A stretch of 64,000 bases of DNA from Tricholomella constricta (taxonomy: Eukaryota; Basidiomycota; Agaricomycetes; Agaricales; Lyophyllaceae): positions 806,001 through 870,000 of the forward strand of contig JAACJP010000009.1 in assembly GCA_013368375.1 (NCBI GenBank). Reading direction: 5' to 3'. The notes under the pieces are model-generated. The model saw nothing but the letters and a program-made list of their open reading frames with translations. It did no database searches and was not told where the DNA came from. Shown one piece after another: positions 53,983 through 64,000 of the stretch (its first letter is position 1; each line of letters starts with the position of its first letter). Position numbers and translations under genes: made by a program.

Positions 53983-55975
53983 ATGTCGTTCGCTGCTCCC
54001 CTGAACGGCACGCTCCCGTTCCAGGATGTCTGGTCTGCATACCTCGCTGACGCCCAGGCTTATATCCCCCAGTCCAATTCACGTTTCGCTCTCCTCCTAC
54101 TTGTAAATGTTCCCGTAATTGCTATCGTTCTCAATGCTCTTTGGCAGGTGGTACGTGTTCCCATGTTTTTACATGATTCACTCCCTCACTTTCTTTCTGC
54201 AGATTATTCCTCGCAAAGCTAATGAACCTCCCGTAATCTTTCACTGGATACCAATCATCGGTTCGGCCATCTCTTATGGCAACGACCCCTTAAATTTCTT
54301 CTTTGCTTGCCGGGAGAAGGTGCGTCAGCGCTCGCCCTTTTTGTTCTATCCTGGCCCGATTCAATTCTCATACATTTACTGCAGTATGGCGACGTGTTCA
54401 CATTTGTCCTGCTCGGCCGCAAGGTCACGGTCGCCCTCGGTCCCAAAGGAAATAATTTTATTCTCGGAGGCAAATCCACGGTGTTGAATGCAGAAGACGC
54501 GTATACCGTGAGCACTCAAAGTGTTCACCCCGTTTCCTTCTGACACTTCTCCCAGCACTTGACGACACCCATCTTCGGAAAAGACGTGGTTTATGATGTT
54601 CCCAACGAAGTTTTCATGGAGCAGAAGCGATTTGTTAAAGTCGGCCTGTCTTCGGAGAACTTCCGTACCTACGTCGGCATGATTGAGGAAGAGGTCGAGG
54701 ACTTTTTGGCCCACGATCCTTCCTTCTCCGTCTTCCAAGCCAACGATATCAACGAATGGGGTTCTTTCGATGTGCAAAAAATTCTTCAGGAGATCACAAT
54801 CTTGACGGCTTCTAGGACTTTACAAGGGAGGGAGGTTCGCGAGGGCTTGGACAAGTCTTTTTCCGGCCTTTACAATGACCTTGACGGAGGATTCACTCCG
54901 CTTAATTTCATGTTCCCCAACCTTCCTCTTCCCAGCTATCGCAGACGTGATAAAGCTCACATCAAAATGAGTGAATTTTACGTTGACATCATCAAGAAGC
55001 GTCGCGCCGACGGTAATGTAAGGTATTCTCACTTTCTCCTCGACCAATAGCTTACGGACTTGTTGATAGCACAATGAGCCTGACATGATTGAGGCTCTTA
55101 TGCAGCAGTCATACCGCAACGGCAAGCCCCTCAGGGATCACGAAATTGCACATATCATGATTGCTCTTCTCATGGCCGGTCAACACACCAGCTCTTCTTC
55201 CGGTTCTTGGACTCTTCTCCACTTGGCGGCCAACCCCGAGATCGCAGAGGCCCTCTATCAGGAACAGGTGAAGAATTTCAGCACTCCCGACGGTACACTT
55301 CGTTCGATGACCTACGAGGAACTACGTACGCTACCTCTAATGGACGCCGTCATTCGCGAAACCCTTCGCATGCATCCCCCCATCCACAGCATCATGCGCA
55401 AGGTCCGAGATGATGTCGTCATCCCGCCAACGCTCTCTGCTCCTTCGGAAGACTCGACTTACATTATCCCCAAAGGATATTATGTCCTTGCCTCGCCTGC
55501 TGTCAGCCAGACCGACCCCAGGGTGTGGAGGGACGCGCTCAAGTGGGACCCTTACAGGTGGAGCGATCCTGAGGGTGTTGCTGCTCAGGCATTTGCGACC
55601 TATGCGGATGAGCACGGCGAGAAAATTGATTATGGGTTCGGAGCAGTCAGCAAGGGAACTGACAGCCCATATCAGCCCTTTGGCGCTGGCAAGCACAGGT
55701 GTATTGGAGAGCAGGTGTGTACCCATATCGTTCCTACGCACAGCTCTTTTCTGATGTTTTTTGTCTATAGTTTGCCTATCTGCAGCTTGGAACCATTGTT
55801 GCAACTATCATTCGCCACATGGAGATCCGGATCGACAGTGTGCCAGAGCACAACTACCATGTAAGCCCCCTCGTCCTTTACGATTTTACAACTACTCACT
55901 AGTTTTATCCAGACCATGATTACGATGCCCAAGGCTCCCAGGAATATCTCATACAGGCGGAGAAAGTTTGATTAA
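53983..55975 (+). CDS. ERG11: lanosterol 14-alpha-demethylase (CYP51/ERG11)
   Basis: Seven exons (53983-54150, 54203-54319, 54385-54507, 54556-55017, 55070-55714, 55771-55860, 55913-55975) sum to 556 codons (555 residues). The N-terminus carries a membrane anchor ([20 protein letters not shown]). CYP51 features are present: [59 protein letters not shown], the I-helix [17 protein letters not shown] with the AGQHTS oxygen-activation motif, the ExxR of [18 protein letters not shown] and the heme loop [12 protein letters not shown] with the axial Cys. The enzyme removes the 14-alpha methyl of lanosterol or eburicol in ergosterol synthesis, at the ER membrane, with cytochrome P450 reductase. The Tyr in substrate loop B-C (VVYDVPN) matches that of other fungal CYP51. 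The start is chosen at the first ATG ahead of the anchor. Confidence 0.95.
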
Positions 55976-56131
55976 GCCCCATATATATTAATAGAGCAAG
56001 TTAGCGTAATATCTTATCCCCTTGGAAGGAACTTCGAAGGCAATCAATTTTCTGCCCCAGGACCGAGTGCAGAACACTGAATACTCAGTAATATGATCTC
56101 ACAAGTGACAGGCGGGATATATGGATGTTGA

Positions 56132-58111
56132 TTACTCCTCGTCACCTCCCTCATCGCTGCTTTCGTCACCATCGCTGGCGACACCAATAATGCCTTCGGC
56201 GTTGGCCTCCTTCTCTCGCAACATTCTCCCTGCTTCCCGCAACTTCGAACCGAATGCCTTCCGCGCTCCCATGTTTGCACCAACGTCCCAAATTTGTAGC
56301 TTCGCTTTGGAACCAGCGGCTGCAAGTGTGAGAGGGTCGTCAGGAGAGAAAACGGTGCTAAACACCTTGCCCTAAACCCGGAATCAGCGCCATGAAACAA
56401 CATGAAGAAAAGTGAGGTGGTGACGTACGACACCTAGGTCCCTTGAGGCAACGAGACTGACGTTCCTCTTTCCTCCGTCCGACTCGTCCACAACATTCCA
56501 GACTTTGACGAGCTTGTCTGTTCCGCCAGTCACGATACAGCCCTTGATATGTGGGTTGACATCTATTGAGGCGACAGCACCGTCGTGAGCAGACAGCGTA
56601 AACCGTGCTGATGAGGGGTTGTCCAGGTTCGATGGGAGAGTCCGGACATCGAAGTTTAGAACCAGGCCATTTTCAAGGGAAACCTATGATTTAAGGCGTT
56701 CATTTTAGTGGGACAATTTCCGATCCGGAGGACATACATAAAAGCCATGGTCTTCCCAAGGGTCCCACCGCAAAGCTTCGACATCACTTCCCAAAATCGC
56801 ACCAACTCCGGAGCCAGGAGATCGCGAATCGAACGTCCGCACAGTCCTATCGTAACTGCCCGTCAACAGCACACTGGGTTCCTTCGGATTCCACTGCACC
56901 GCTTGAACCTTGTCTTTGTGCACATCAAAGCTACGTATCGCACCCCCACCAGACCCGTCTTCTGCTACCTCTCCGTTGATTGTCGGATCTCGACTCAGGT
57001 CCCACAGTTTCACGGTTCGGTCTGCACTCGAACTCGCCAACAAGTTCCTCTGAAGCTTGTTCCAGCTGAGCCCGAGAACTGCGTCGACATGGTAGCCCTT
57101 CTCCACAGTACGGTGCTTGACCTTCTTCTTCTTCTTTTTGCCTGTCCCGAGAGGTACCGGAACGTGCGCCTTGGTCTGATCGGGGCGTCCAAGGATAGAG
57201 CTTGGGTACATGGCTTCGACGACGTCGAGGGACCAGATCTCGATTTCGGGGTCGAGCGTGCCCACAGCGATGTAGTTTCCGAAACCGGGATTTTTGGAGT
57301 TGGTGTGCGCAGGGACGGATGATGAGGATGAGGCGGGGGTGAAGTCCAACCACTCAAGGCAGAGAGGGAAATTAGGTAACATGACATCGTGGTGAGCATA
57401 GAGATTTTCCTGAGATTCGTCGTAGACATAAATTTCCAGCTGAGATATCTCATCCTCCGTTTTAGCGATGACGATGAGATTGTCAGTAGGAAGGACCTCG
57501 AGCTCTTCACGTTCATCCTCATCGTCCTGAAATATAAATGGGCTATTAGTTCTTAGATTCAAGGGCATGGGAATATACCTCTTTCAGTGTAATGTAAGGA
57601 TCCTCCTCGTTATCTCGATAGTATGTTAGGCCCTTGATGTTGCTGAAAGGACCAGAATCTGATATTTTATAATCAGGTTAACCAAGGAAAAATCACGATA
57701 ATCTCTGACCGGCAGTTTTGACATCATCATCATATTCATCCAATCTATACTGAGAGAGATCGTCATCTTTTGGTTTGGGCGCAGAGTCTACGTCCATGGC
57801 ATCTTCATCCTCGCTTGCGCAAAAAGTCAATCATAAACCCAAAACACGACAGCAGTAGAATGGACATACTCGACCCAGTTTTCTTCATCTTCATCTTCAG
57901 CTTGATCGTCCGCCTCATCCCCTTCTGCCCCTTTGCCCATAGATTTTGCAGCTTCATGTGCTCGTTCGAGCTCTACACGGGCATCCTCGAGCTCGATTCG
58001 GGCTAGAGCACTGACTCGCTCGAGCTCCGTGTCGTCAAGGACATATTTTTGTGGGTGCTGAGCTGAGACACCGCGCTGCACCCAGGCGATGGCAGAGATT
58101 AGGCTGCTCAT
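56132..58111 (-). CDS. PWP1: WD-repeat protein PWP1
   Basis: Six or so exons encode about 520-540 residues. The N-terminus MSSLISAIAWVQRGVSAQHP, then KYVLDDTELERVSALARIEL, is the PWP1 signature. It is followed by an acidic run (GDEADDQAEDEDEENWVE), SQYRLDEYDDD and NIKGLTYYRDNEEDPYITL. The WD40 blades include NYIAVGTLDPEIEIWSLDVV, GLSWNKLQRNLLASSSADRT, VKLWDLS, KVQAVQWNPKEPSVLLTGSY, DRTVRTFDSR, GCIVTGGTDKLVKVWNV and FSPDDPLTLAAAGSKAKLQI. PWP1 acts in the nucleolus in early large-ribosomal-subunit assembly and rDNA chromatin. The C-terminus is acidic (GDESSDEGGDEE). The start at 58109-58111 is preferred over an upstream Met because the next residues match family starts. Confidence 0.9.
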
Positions 58112-58656
58112 CGCGAATTGCAGCAGAAAGGCGAATTGCAGCAGAAAGTTTTCTGGCAATTTAAGCACGTGATCGCGGTTTGCCGGCCCGGGGTTTCGAG
58201 CACAGCTTCGACCCTCGGCTAACCCTGCGGCTCAATCAAGGTACTTACCTTTAAGCATCAGATTCGTTGCGTCCGACGCAACGGCATCAGCATCCAGATG
58301 CCAACAGCAGCCTGTCATTGTAATCCCCAGCGCCGTCGATGACTGTTGAACCATGGGAAAGACCGAAATCTTTTGCCATGGGCATGGACAAGCCTGCGCC
58401 CTGCTATACAGGAGACAGCGAGTGAGTTAGTTGTTGTTACATCGAGTCGCGTGTTAAATTTCTCTGAATCTAAGGGCTCCCGTTGAACTTCATGCATCGC
58501 CAGCCAATGGCCTTGACTCAGATTTTTCAATGAGGTATGTACTGTCTTGTATCTCTCAGAGCTCAGCCTTTGAATGGATGTATAACAGACTAAATGACGA
58601 GAAGCGAATTGCGTCATTTCTTCAAGAGTAGGAAGCGCGAAATTATATAGCGTTTG
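58112..58656. other. intergenic region, no gene supported
   Basis: Divergent region between PWP1 and the DUF6535 gene. A 137-codon minus frame at 58,315-58,728 overlaps the start of the plus-strand gene and shows no motif. No repeats were seen. Confidence 0.45.
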
Positions 58657-61238
58657 ATGTCGCTCACTGCACATCAGTATACGAACTCTTTTGAAAGAAC
58701 AGAACGATGTCCTCCGCAGACTGGACAAGCGACAAGCAGAGACAGGCTAGATGGTCTCGAAATGCGAAATGCGCGTGCTTACCGGGAAATTCTTCTAGAT
58801 CTCTCAACGCAACCTGTCGCACCAGTTCCCGGGCGTAGCAGTAGTGTTTGGAACCCGCTGCTGAAATGCACTAAGGACAACACGGTACCAACGCTTGAGC
58901 GATGGCGAGGAGGGCTGGATACCCTCTTGATATTCGTAAGCGACGACCAACGCCCAATTTCTTCTTGCAGCTGTCGAATGACCGTGCCTCAGGTTGGACT
59001 GTTCTCTGCTATCGTCACTGCATTCCTTGTGGAATCTTTGAAGTCCCTTCAGCCCGATGAAGGAGCACGTACAAACGAGCTTCTCGCCAATCTTACTGAC
59101 ATCATCATTGCACTCAACGCCCAGCATATCACTGCAAGTCTGTCGGTAAAGCAACCTAATCATTTTGTTCCGTCATCCAGCGATATACGCGTCAATATCT
59201 GCTGGTCCATCGCCCTGATTATCAGTGTACAGTGAAATGATCGTTTGGCTATGCATCCATCGTTGATGATTTTCCATCTAGATGTCAGTTGCCGCTCTCG
59301 CCGTTGCGGGAAGGGGTGCTTTGGCCTTACTCCTGAGGTCAGAAGGCGACGCGGCCGCGCAGCTAACCGAAATATACCAACGATGGACTCTAGCGAAGGT
59401 CTCTCTCGGCCCATTCCTTGAAGCACTTCCACAGGTTCTCCTAGTCCCCTTTGCGCTCTTCGTCGTCGGCCTTCTTGATACATTATTCACGGCGTCACCG
59501 GAGGTCACCCCTATAACCGCAGCATCCTCCGTCTGCGCGTTTATAGTCGCAATGGTTGGCGCCTTGCTCTGCGCTGCTGTACTGCACGGTATTCGATATC
59601 CGAAAGTTTCCCCCTATCAGACCTCCATCTCGCGATACATGAATTCTTGGAACAATCCAAAGGACCCTGAGACTGACCTCGAAACGAGTGCACTGCTACT
59701 GCCGCACGGCCACGAAGAAGGCGGCCTCTCGTCTTCTAGTCGCAGAGTTTACCACCTGGCTGTGCAGGAAATATTCGATGACGAGACCCTTGACCAAGCC
59801 TCGGCCGCGCTGGAGGGTGTCATGCACAATTTTAACCTGTCCGAACGGTTTTATGACCAGGTCGAGTTTCCGGATCTAGAATTTCGAACCATCTTGCACC
59901 TGCTGTCCCCAGAAGGGAGCTTTCGCAGCAACTTATCTGCCGCCAGGATGGTTCAAAAATTGTGCCTTGGGCCCGGTCAGTCATACTCCTTCATACTGCA
60001 TATGTTTCGGGCATTAAAGACCTTTGTAGATGGCAACAGCAAGGGAAAATACTTGTACACAATGGCGTATGATGGCTTCAGCTCGTATCAACGGAGCGCA
60101 CTTCTTACCGCGGTACGAAGGGCTGCAGAGCACCATCTCGTGAACCGGCCCAATATGGCTAACGAGTCCCCGAACAAGATTCTTTTAATGGCAATGGCAG
60201 CCTTAATTCCTACCAAAGGTAGAGCGGAATACCCCCACCCCATCCTCACGTTGCTTTCAGCGAACTACCTTACACGACAACCTATGCATTCTGTTCCGCC
60301 TGAGCTTGTCGAGGCATATAAAGACACGGTGTGGTTTGGGGTTTCAATGCTGGTTCGGCTGCTGAACATTGACACGGAGTGCATATCGCCTTCGGACCAT
60401 GTGAAGCTCGATGGGGCACTCATAGCGGTTATTGGACCTTGCACGCTTCAGCCAGAGTACGGCACTGAAATCCTGCTCTCTATGATGAACAGCCCGACAA
60501 TGGCGCCGAGTACAAGCTACCAGGACTCAGTCGACTATGACATGGTGGCAGAGTGCCTCGTTCGCTGGGTCGCTGGCGGGGAGAATGCCTTGAATACGGC
60601 TATGGCTGTGGTCGACCAAGTGTTGCGCGAATATTTTAACCCGGACCCGATGAACTACCGACCGGCCCACCGATCTTACCTCCGCGCTGTCCACCACGTC
60701 ATGATGCTCGTTTATCAGGCCACGCGGGTGTCTTCTCCGCAGAGCTTGCTATTTTGCACGAAATTCATCCTCAAGGTCGCGGAGACATTCATCTGGGATG
60801 TTGGGCGTTTCATGACCCTGAGGATTATCTCGAGATTCATCGTTCTCTGGAACGAGAATAGCAAGGCAGTAGATATGAAGGACCTGAGGGCGTGCAGGGA
60901 GGCTCTGACGTATGCCTACAGGTGGACGCTCTACAAAGCCTCCAGCTTTGGTGAATACGACATCAATGTCCCAGAGTTTCAGGATACTCTGCCGCCGAGG
61001 GAGATCTTTCTATCTGAGCTTCGCAGGGAGTGGCTCAGATGTCACTGTGAGCGTGTTGCCATCTTAACTCCGTGAATTACTGACGTTTCCCCTAGCAGAT
61101 GGAAACTTAGAGACACCTGCGCCAGTAGGCATAGAACCGAAGTATGGTAAGGATGCCACTTTGATGCCTCTTCCATTACCAGGCTGGGGGTTAGATGGCG
61201 AGGAAGATAAGCGGACGACTGGCTCAGATGTCATGTGA
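58657..61238 (+). CDS. DUF6535-family membrane protein
   Basis: Exons 58657-58935, 58993-59226, 59282-61046 and 61099-61238 sum to whole codons (805 residues). The N-terminal domain has the DUF6535 pattern: WRGGLDTLLIF, VGLFSAIVTAFLVESLKSLQ, NICWSIALIIS, then QRWTLAKVSLGPFLEALPQV, FALFVVGLLDTLF and ITAASSVCAFIVAMVGALLC. That is about four membrane segments. The C-terminal 400 residues are helical and soluble-looking without known motifs. The family is expanded in Agaricomycetes and its function is unknown. Without the last intron the frame simply ends at 61075 (CERVAILTP). The spliced form is preferred because it has a GTGAGC donor, a CTGAC branch-point-like site and a CTAGCAG acceptor, and continues GNLETPAPVGIEPKYGKDAT. 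The start is uncertain; the ATG at 58762 is an alternative. Confidence 0.72.
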
Positions 61239-61407
61239 GCGTGTTGCTGTCTTAACTCCGTTACGTTACTGACGTTTAGTAGATAGAAACTTAGAGACAC
61301 CTGCGCCAGTGGGTATAGAACTGAAGTATGGTATGGATGCCACTTCGATTCCTCTTCCATTACCAGGCTGGGGGTTAGACGGCGAGGAAGATAAGCGGAC
61401 GACTGGT
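61032..61407. repeat. tandem duplication (about 189 bp) of the DUF6535 terminal intron and exon
   Basis: Copy 1 spans 61032-61220 and copy 2 61221-61407, about 90% identical. Each holds GGCTCAGATGTCA, a GTGAGCGTGTTGC donor, TTACTGACGTTT, a TAG acceptor, and the exon TTAGAGACACCTGCGCCAGT to GATAAGCGGACGACTGG. Copy 2 has lost reading phase, so it looks like a non-coding relic. Confidence 0.9.
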
Positions 61408-61478
61408 CATGATAGCCATTTTGGGAGATGAGCGAATAAAAATAGAATGTTGATACATTGGTATGTGGGTGATTCAGG

Positions 61479-62441
61479 TCATGCCATATCAACGTATAGT
61501 CTTTCGCGAACGATATATTCGGCAATTCCACTTGGAACAACCATCCTCCACTCCTTTGCATCCAGTCCCATGCGATGGATGGTATTCCGGACTTCGCTGG
61601 AGCTATAGCCCTTGACATCCTCGCCGATGTCGATAAAAGCAATTCGTTCGGAGGAGATGAACTCCTGTGCTACGGCTAGGTCCGTGCTCCCCAATACACT
61701 GTGTGGGAAAGACGAGGAGGCGCGTCGCGCGCAGATGATGCGAGCGTTGTCGCCTTCTGGGGCAGGTGACAGGAACTTTCGAAGAGATGCCAGCATACGT
61801 TCTGGGGATCCGTAATAACGGGGCTGGATGAGGCGCTCGAGAGTGTCATAGCCAAGGATGAAATTGAGTTGAGTGTCATAAGATGGATATTCTGAAGTTG
61901 CAGCAGACCTGGCTTTGAAGAAGGTCTGCAGGATAGTAGACTTGCCGACGAATGTCGGCTCATCGATGATGGCAATGGCGACATTTGATGTTTCTTCCGC
62001 ATCCGAGTTCGCATGCTGGTGCATGATGTCGCGAGTGAAGATTTCAACCATGTCAAGGCGCTGCAAATATGTCGCGTCCCCGGGTTTTAAAGCCTTGTCT
62101 GCATTGCGAACGGAGAGTAGAAGAAGTTTCGCATCGTAATCAGGGGTACTATCGTCCCCCGCACCGATGTTGTTTGAGAATGGCGACAGGCTGTTGGCGA
62201 GGGCGAGGTGTGCCAGTGTAGGAGGATTGAACGATGCGTCCAGGACCAAAAGCTTGAGAGAACGTCGAGTGGGAGGAGATTTGGGAAGCGGCCACCGGTT
62301 GTGGGGAACATGGACGAGCTCTACTGGTGGCTTGGAGAGGCCATGCTGGAGGCGATTGAGCAGAGCGGCTGCTGACGCACGGGTGGCTGCCATCTCATCT
62401 TCGGCAGCAGTTGACATGATCGAGCGTGCCAGTGGTGGCAA
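61479..62441 (-). CDS. nicotinamide-nucleotide adenylyltransferase-like protein (POF1-type)
   Basis: A single exon of 320 residues. The nucleotidyltransferase core begins LKLLVLDASFNPPTLAHLAL; the FNPPTxAH motif replaces the GxFxPxHxGH of canonical NMNATs in the fungal POF1 branch. It continues with DYDAKLLLLSVRNADKALKP, LDMVEIFTRDI, IAIIDEPTFVGKSTIL, FILGYDTLERLIQPRYYGSP and closes with KGYSSSEVRNTI, the ISSTxxR-like motif, and VVPSGIAEYIVRERLY. Such proteins transfer adenylate to a nucleotide; yeast Pof1 is linked to protein quality control. The N-terminal 60 residues are variable; an internal start MSTAAEDEMA (62417) is possible. It is tail to tail with the DUF6535 gene. Confidence 0.85.
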   Translation of the reverse strand: MPPLARSIMSTAAEDEMAATRASAAALLNRLQHGLSKPPVELVHVPHNRWPLPKSPPTRRSLKLLVLDASFNPPTLAHLALANSLSPFSNNIGAGDDSTPDYDAKLLLLSVRNADKALKPGDATYLQRLDMVEIFTRDIMHQHANSDAEETSNVAIAIIDEPTFVGKSTILQTFFKARSAATSEYPSYDTQLNFILGYDTLERLIQPRYYGSPERMLASLRKFLSPAPEGDNARIICARRASSSFPHSVLGSTDLAVAQEFISSERIAFIDIGEDVKGYSSSEVRNTIHRMGLDAKEWRMVVPSGIAEYIVRERLYVDMA

Positions 62442-62591
62442 AGGTGTGTTACGGAGATTAGATAACAGATAACATCAACATACTCATAAATAAGTACGAG
62501 GAGGAGGAGGAGGAGCCATATTATACTGACAAGGTCCCTGAACAGGAACAGCCAGTTCACGATGCTTCATTCTTCGTATAACAAGGTATAC

Positions 62592-63647
62592 TCATTCCTT
62601 GTTCCCCATAACATTCAAATCTTCATTCAATATCGGCACATGCCTTCGATACTTAGCAATATTATCCACTGCACTGCCTTCCCAAGACTCGCCCTCCATA
62701 ACAGATGCTTTCCAGTTGGGCTGCACCGCAAAGGAGCGCTTCAGCGTGTCTAGCTCCACAGAGTTCGCAAATGGATTCGTGAACGTCATGAAATTCTTGC
62801 TGGTATTGGGATCATCATGCGAGGTGGGTTGATCAGAGGGACTTTGTGGAGTAGGCGTCGGGGAAAGCATAGCACTGTTATCTGACGTAGAGTCATTTCC
62901 TTCGCCCATACGATCGTCTTCTTTGTCTTCGCCGTCGCCATGGTGGGCTTGAGAATGGTCAACGTCGGAATGGCGGACCCAAATTTGCCATAGGATGGGA
63001 AGTGGGATCTGTCGATCCCTGAGCAACGGCCATCTTCCTCGAACTCGCATCTCTTGAATAAGGAAAGCGCCGTGGAATGGCGTTCGAGGGTCATCCGGAT
63101 CGAGATTAACTGCGCGACCATGAAATCTCTCCATGTACTCGATCCGCGAATGATTGATCAAGACAAATATCTGAAACTGCGCGCCAGCGAGCAATGAATG
63201 AGTAGTGTAAGAAGTTGAGTAATTGCAATGGGGCTGAACGCACCTCGGGTACCCAGCGAATATAGAATTCGTGGTCTTCAAATCGCCCATGGTGGTTCTT
63301 GCACAACAGGACGCCGTTACGAGCCTCATGTTGAACTGACTTGGCCAGAAGGGGAATGAAGCCGTGGTGGCGCAAGTCTTCCCACTACTCGCCTTTCATT
63401 GGTGAATATACTAAGCAATGAAAGGCTGACACACTGTCTCATCTTCAACCCTAGGCACTATGTGAGCATGTTCGAGAACTGATCTACCCCGCTCGCCACA
63501 GACTACACAACGCTTTTTGTCCCGCGTGTCGATGACAGTCGTAAATGCGTCGGTACCTGAGATAACGGATATAGCGCGAGCATCGTGCGTAAATGGATAA
63601 CCCGAAGACAAGTCGAATACAGTGGGCATCCAGAGTTCGGCTGCCAT
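62592..63647 (-). CDS. HNH_2-type nuclease-domain protein (second copy)
   Basis: Exons about 63647-63432, 63390-63245 and 63180-62592. The start MAAELWMPTVFDLSSGYPF leads into DAFTTVIDTRDKKRCVVCGE and SVLEHAHIVPRVEDE. These give the C-x2-C metal site and the HAHIVP core of HNH_2. Then EARNGVLLCKNHHGRFEDHE supplies the N-x9-H of HNH, followed by FYIRWVPEFQIFVLINHS. The C-terminus is disordered and acidic/Ser-rich (QAHHGDGEDKEDDRMGEG). The intact HNH residues suggest possible nuclease activity; the biological role is unknown. It resembles, but is not a recent copy of, the HNH gene at 45.3-46.6 kb. Divergent from the next gene over 103 bp. Confidence 0.78.
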
Positions 63648-63750
63648 GATGGATGGATGGATTACCCGCAGGTTTGTACTTGCTTTGTTGACGCGCCGAT
63701 CGTACCGCACAACGATCACGATCCCATTTTTATTCAACCTCTCATCGACT

Positions 63751-64000
63751 ATGGCTTCTCTGGAAAAGGATGCAGACGGTTTCTACACTCCAGGTATTAC
63801 TGCTGCTATACTTTATACCTAGACTCTGATCTTCCTCAGTCGTTGCTCCTGCGCCGGTAATCATCTCTGCAGATGCTGCAACTGAGTCTGGCGACAAGAA
63901 ACCAGGTGACGATTCCGCTCATCCACCATCCTCTTGTATATCTGAACGCTTCTTAGGCGTGAACAGCGATCTTATTGACTCTACCTTTGAGGTCACAGTG
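63751..64000 (+). CDS. start of an unidentified gene (3' end outside window)
   Basis: Begins MASLEKDADGFYTP, then after a GT-AG intron (about 63,795-63,838) VVAPAPVIISADAATESGDK and, after a second intron (about 63,907-63,957), GVNSDLIDSTFEVTV. All three pieces are in phase. The visible 60 residues show no known domain. Introns of 44-51 nt and the head-to-head position with the HNH gene support a real gene. Confidence 0.6.

Overview
The window is nuclear DNA of a filamentous basidiomycete, most likely an Agaricomycete mushroom. Genes are dense and sit on both strands, often head to head over 100-280 bp, and are cut by many introns of about 45-70 nt with GT(RNGT)-AG ends. Several families are typical of that class: DUF6535, HNH_2-type and WPGY-type hypothetical proteins, and a Helitron helicase with a DUF6570-like N-terminal region. 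No rRNA, tRNA or CRISPR was seen. Gene names rest on recognised motifs; no database search was run. Exon models were built by joining reading frames at GT/GC-AG sites, and most sum to whole codons.

Layout. 1-5.5 kb: end of an OMA1-like M48 metallopeptidase, a calcineurin-like phosphatase, a coiled-coil protein and a glutathione peroxidase with two possible starts. About 5.65-20.0 kb: an accessory island on the minus strand built by Helitrons. It holds a 1,917-residue Rep/helicase reading frame joined to an upstream 260-residue frame across a single in-frame TGA, a second truncated Rep fragment, a multi-exon accessory gene, pseudogene pieces of two host genes (a kinesin motor and fatty-acid synthase beta) lying end to end, a GC-rich minisatellite, a 162-bp tandem repeat with palindromes, an inverted copy of that repeat, and a 35-bp direct repeat with a hairpin.

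20.8-29 kb: a complete telomerase reverse transcriptase gene in 26 exons, divergent from a PBP2-like gene; then a TPR protein divergent from a small membrane protein. 31-44.6 kb: a serine-rich hypothetical protein, IWS1, a short unknown gene, the 26S proteasome ATPase RPT2, a YIPF6-like Golgi protein, a WPGY-type hypothetical protein, VPS51 and a basic nuclear protein. 45.3-52.7 kb: an HNH protein, an STK16/NAK-like kinase, a probable nucleolar protein and the mitochondrial RNB exonuclease. 53-64 kb: a decayed CYP51 copy just upstream of intact CYP51 (ERG11), PWP1, a DUF6535 gene whose terminal exon is tandemly duplicated, an NMNAT/POF1-like nucleotidyltransferase, a second HNH protein and the start of one more gene.

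Apart from the Helitron island the genes are ordinary housekeeping or lineage-specific loci with no pathway in common. The parts most worth a second look are the Helitron island with its chimeric captured fragments and single stop, the well-preserved TERT model beside it, and two duplication scars (CYP51 and DUF6535).
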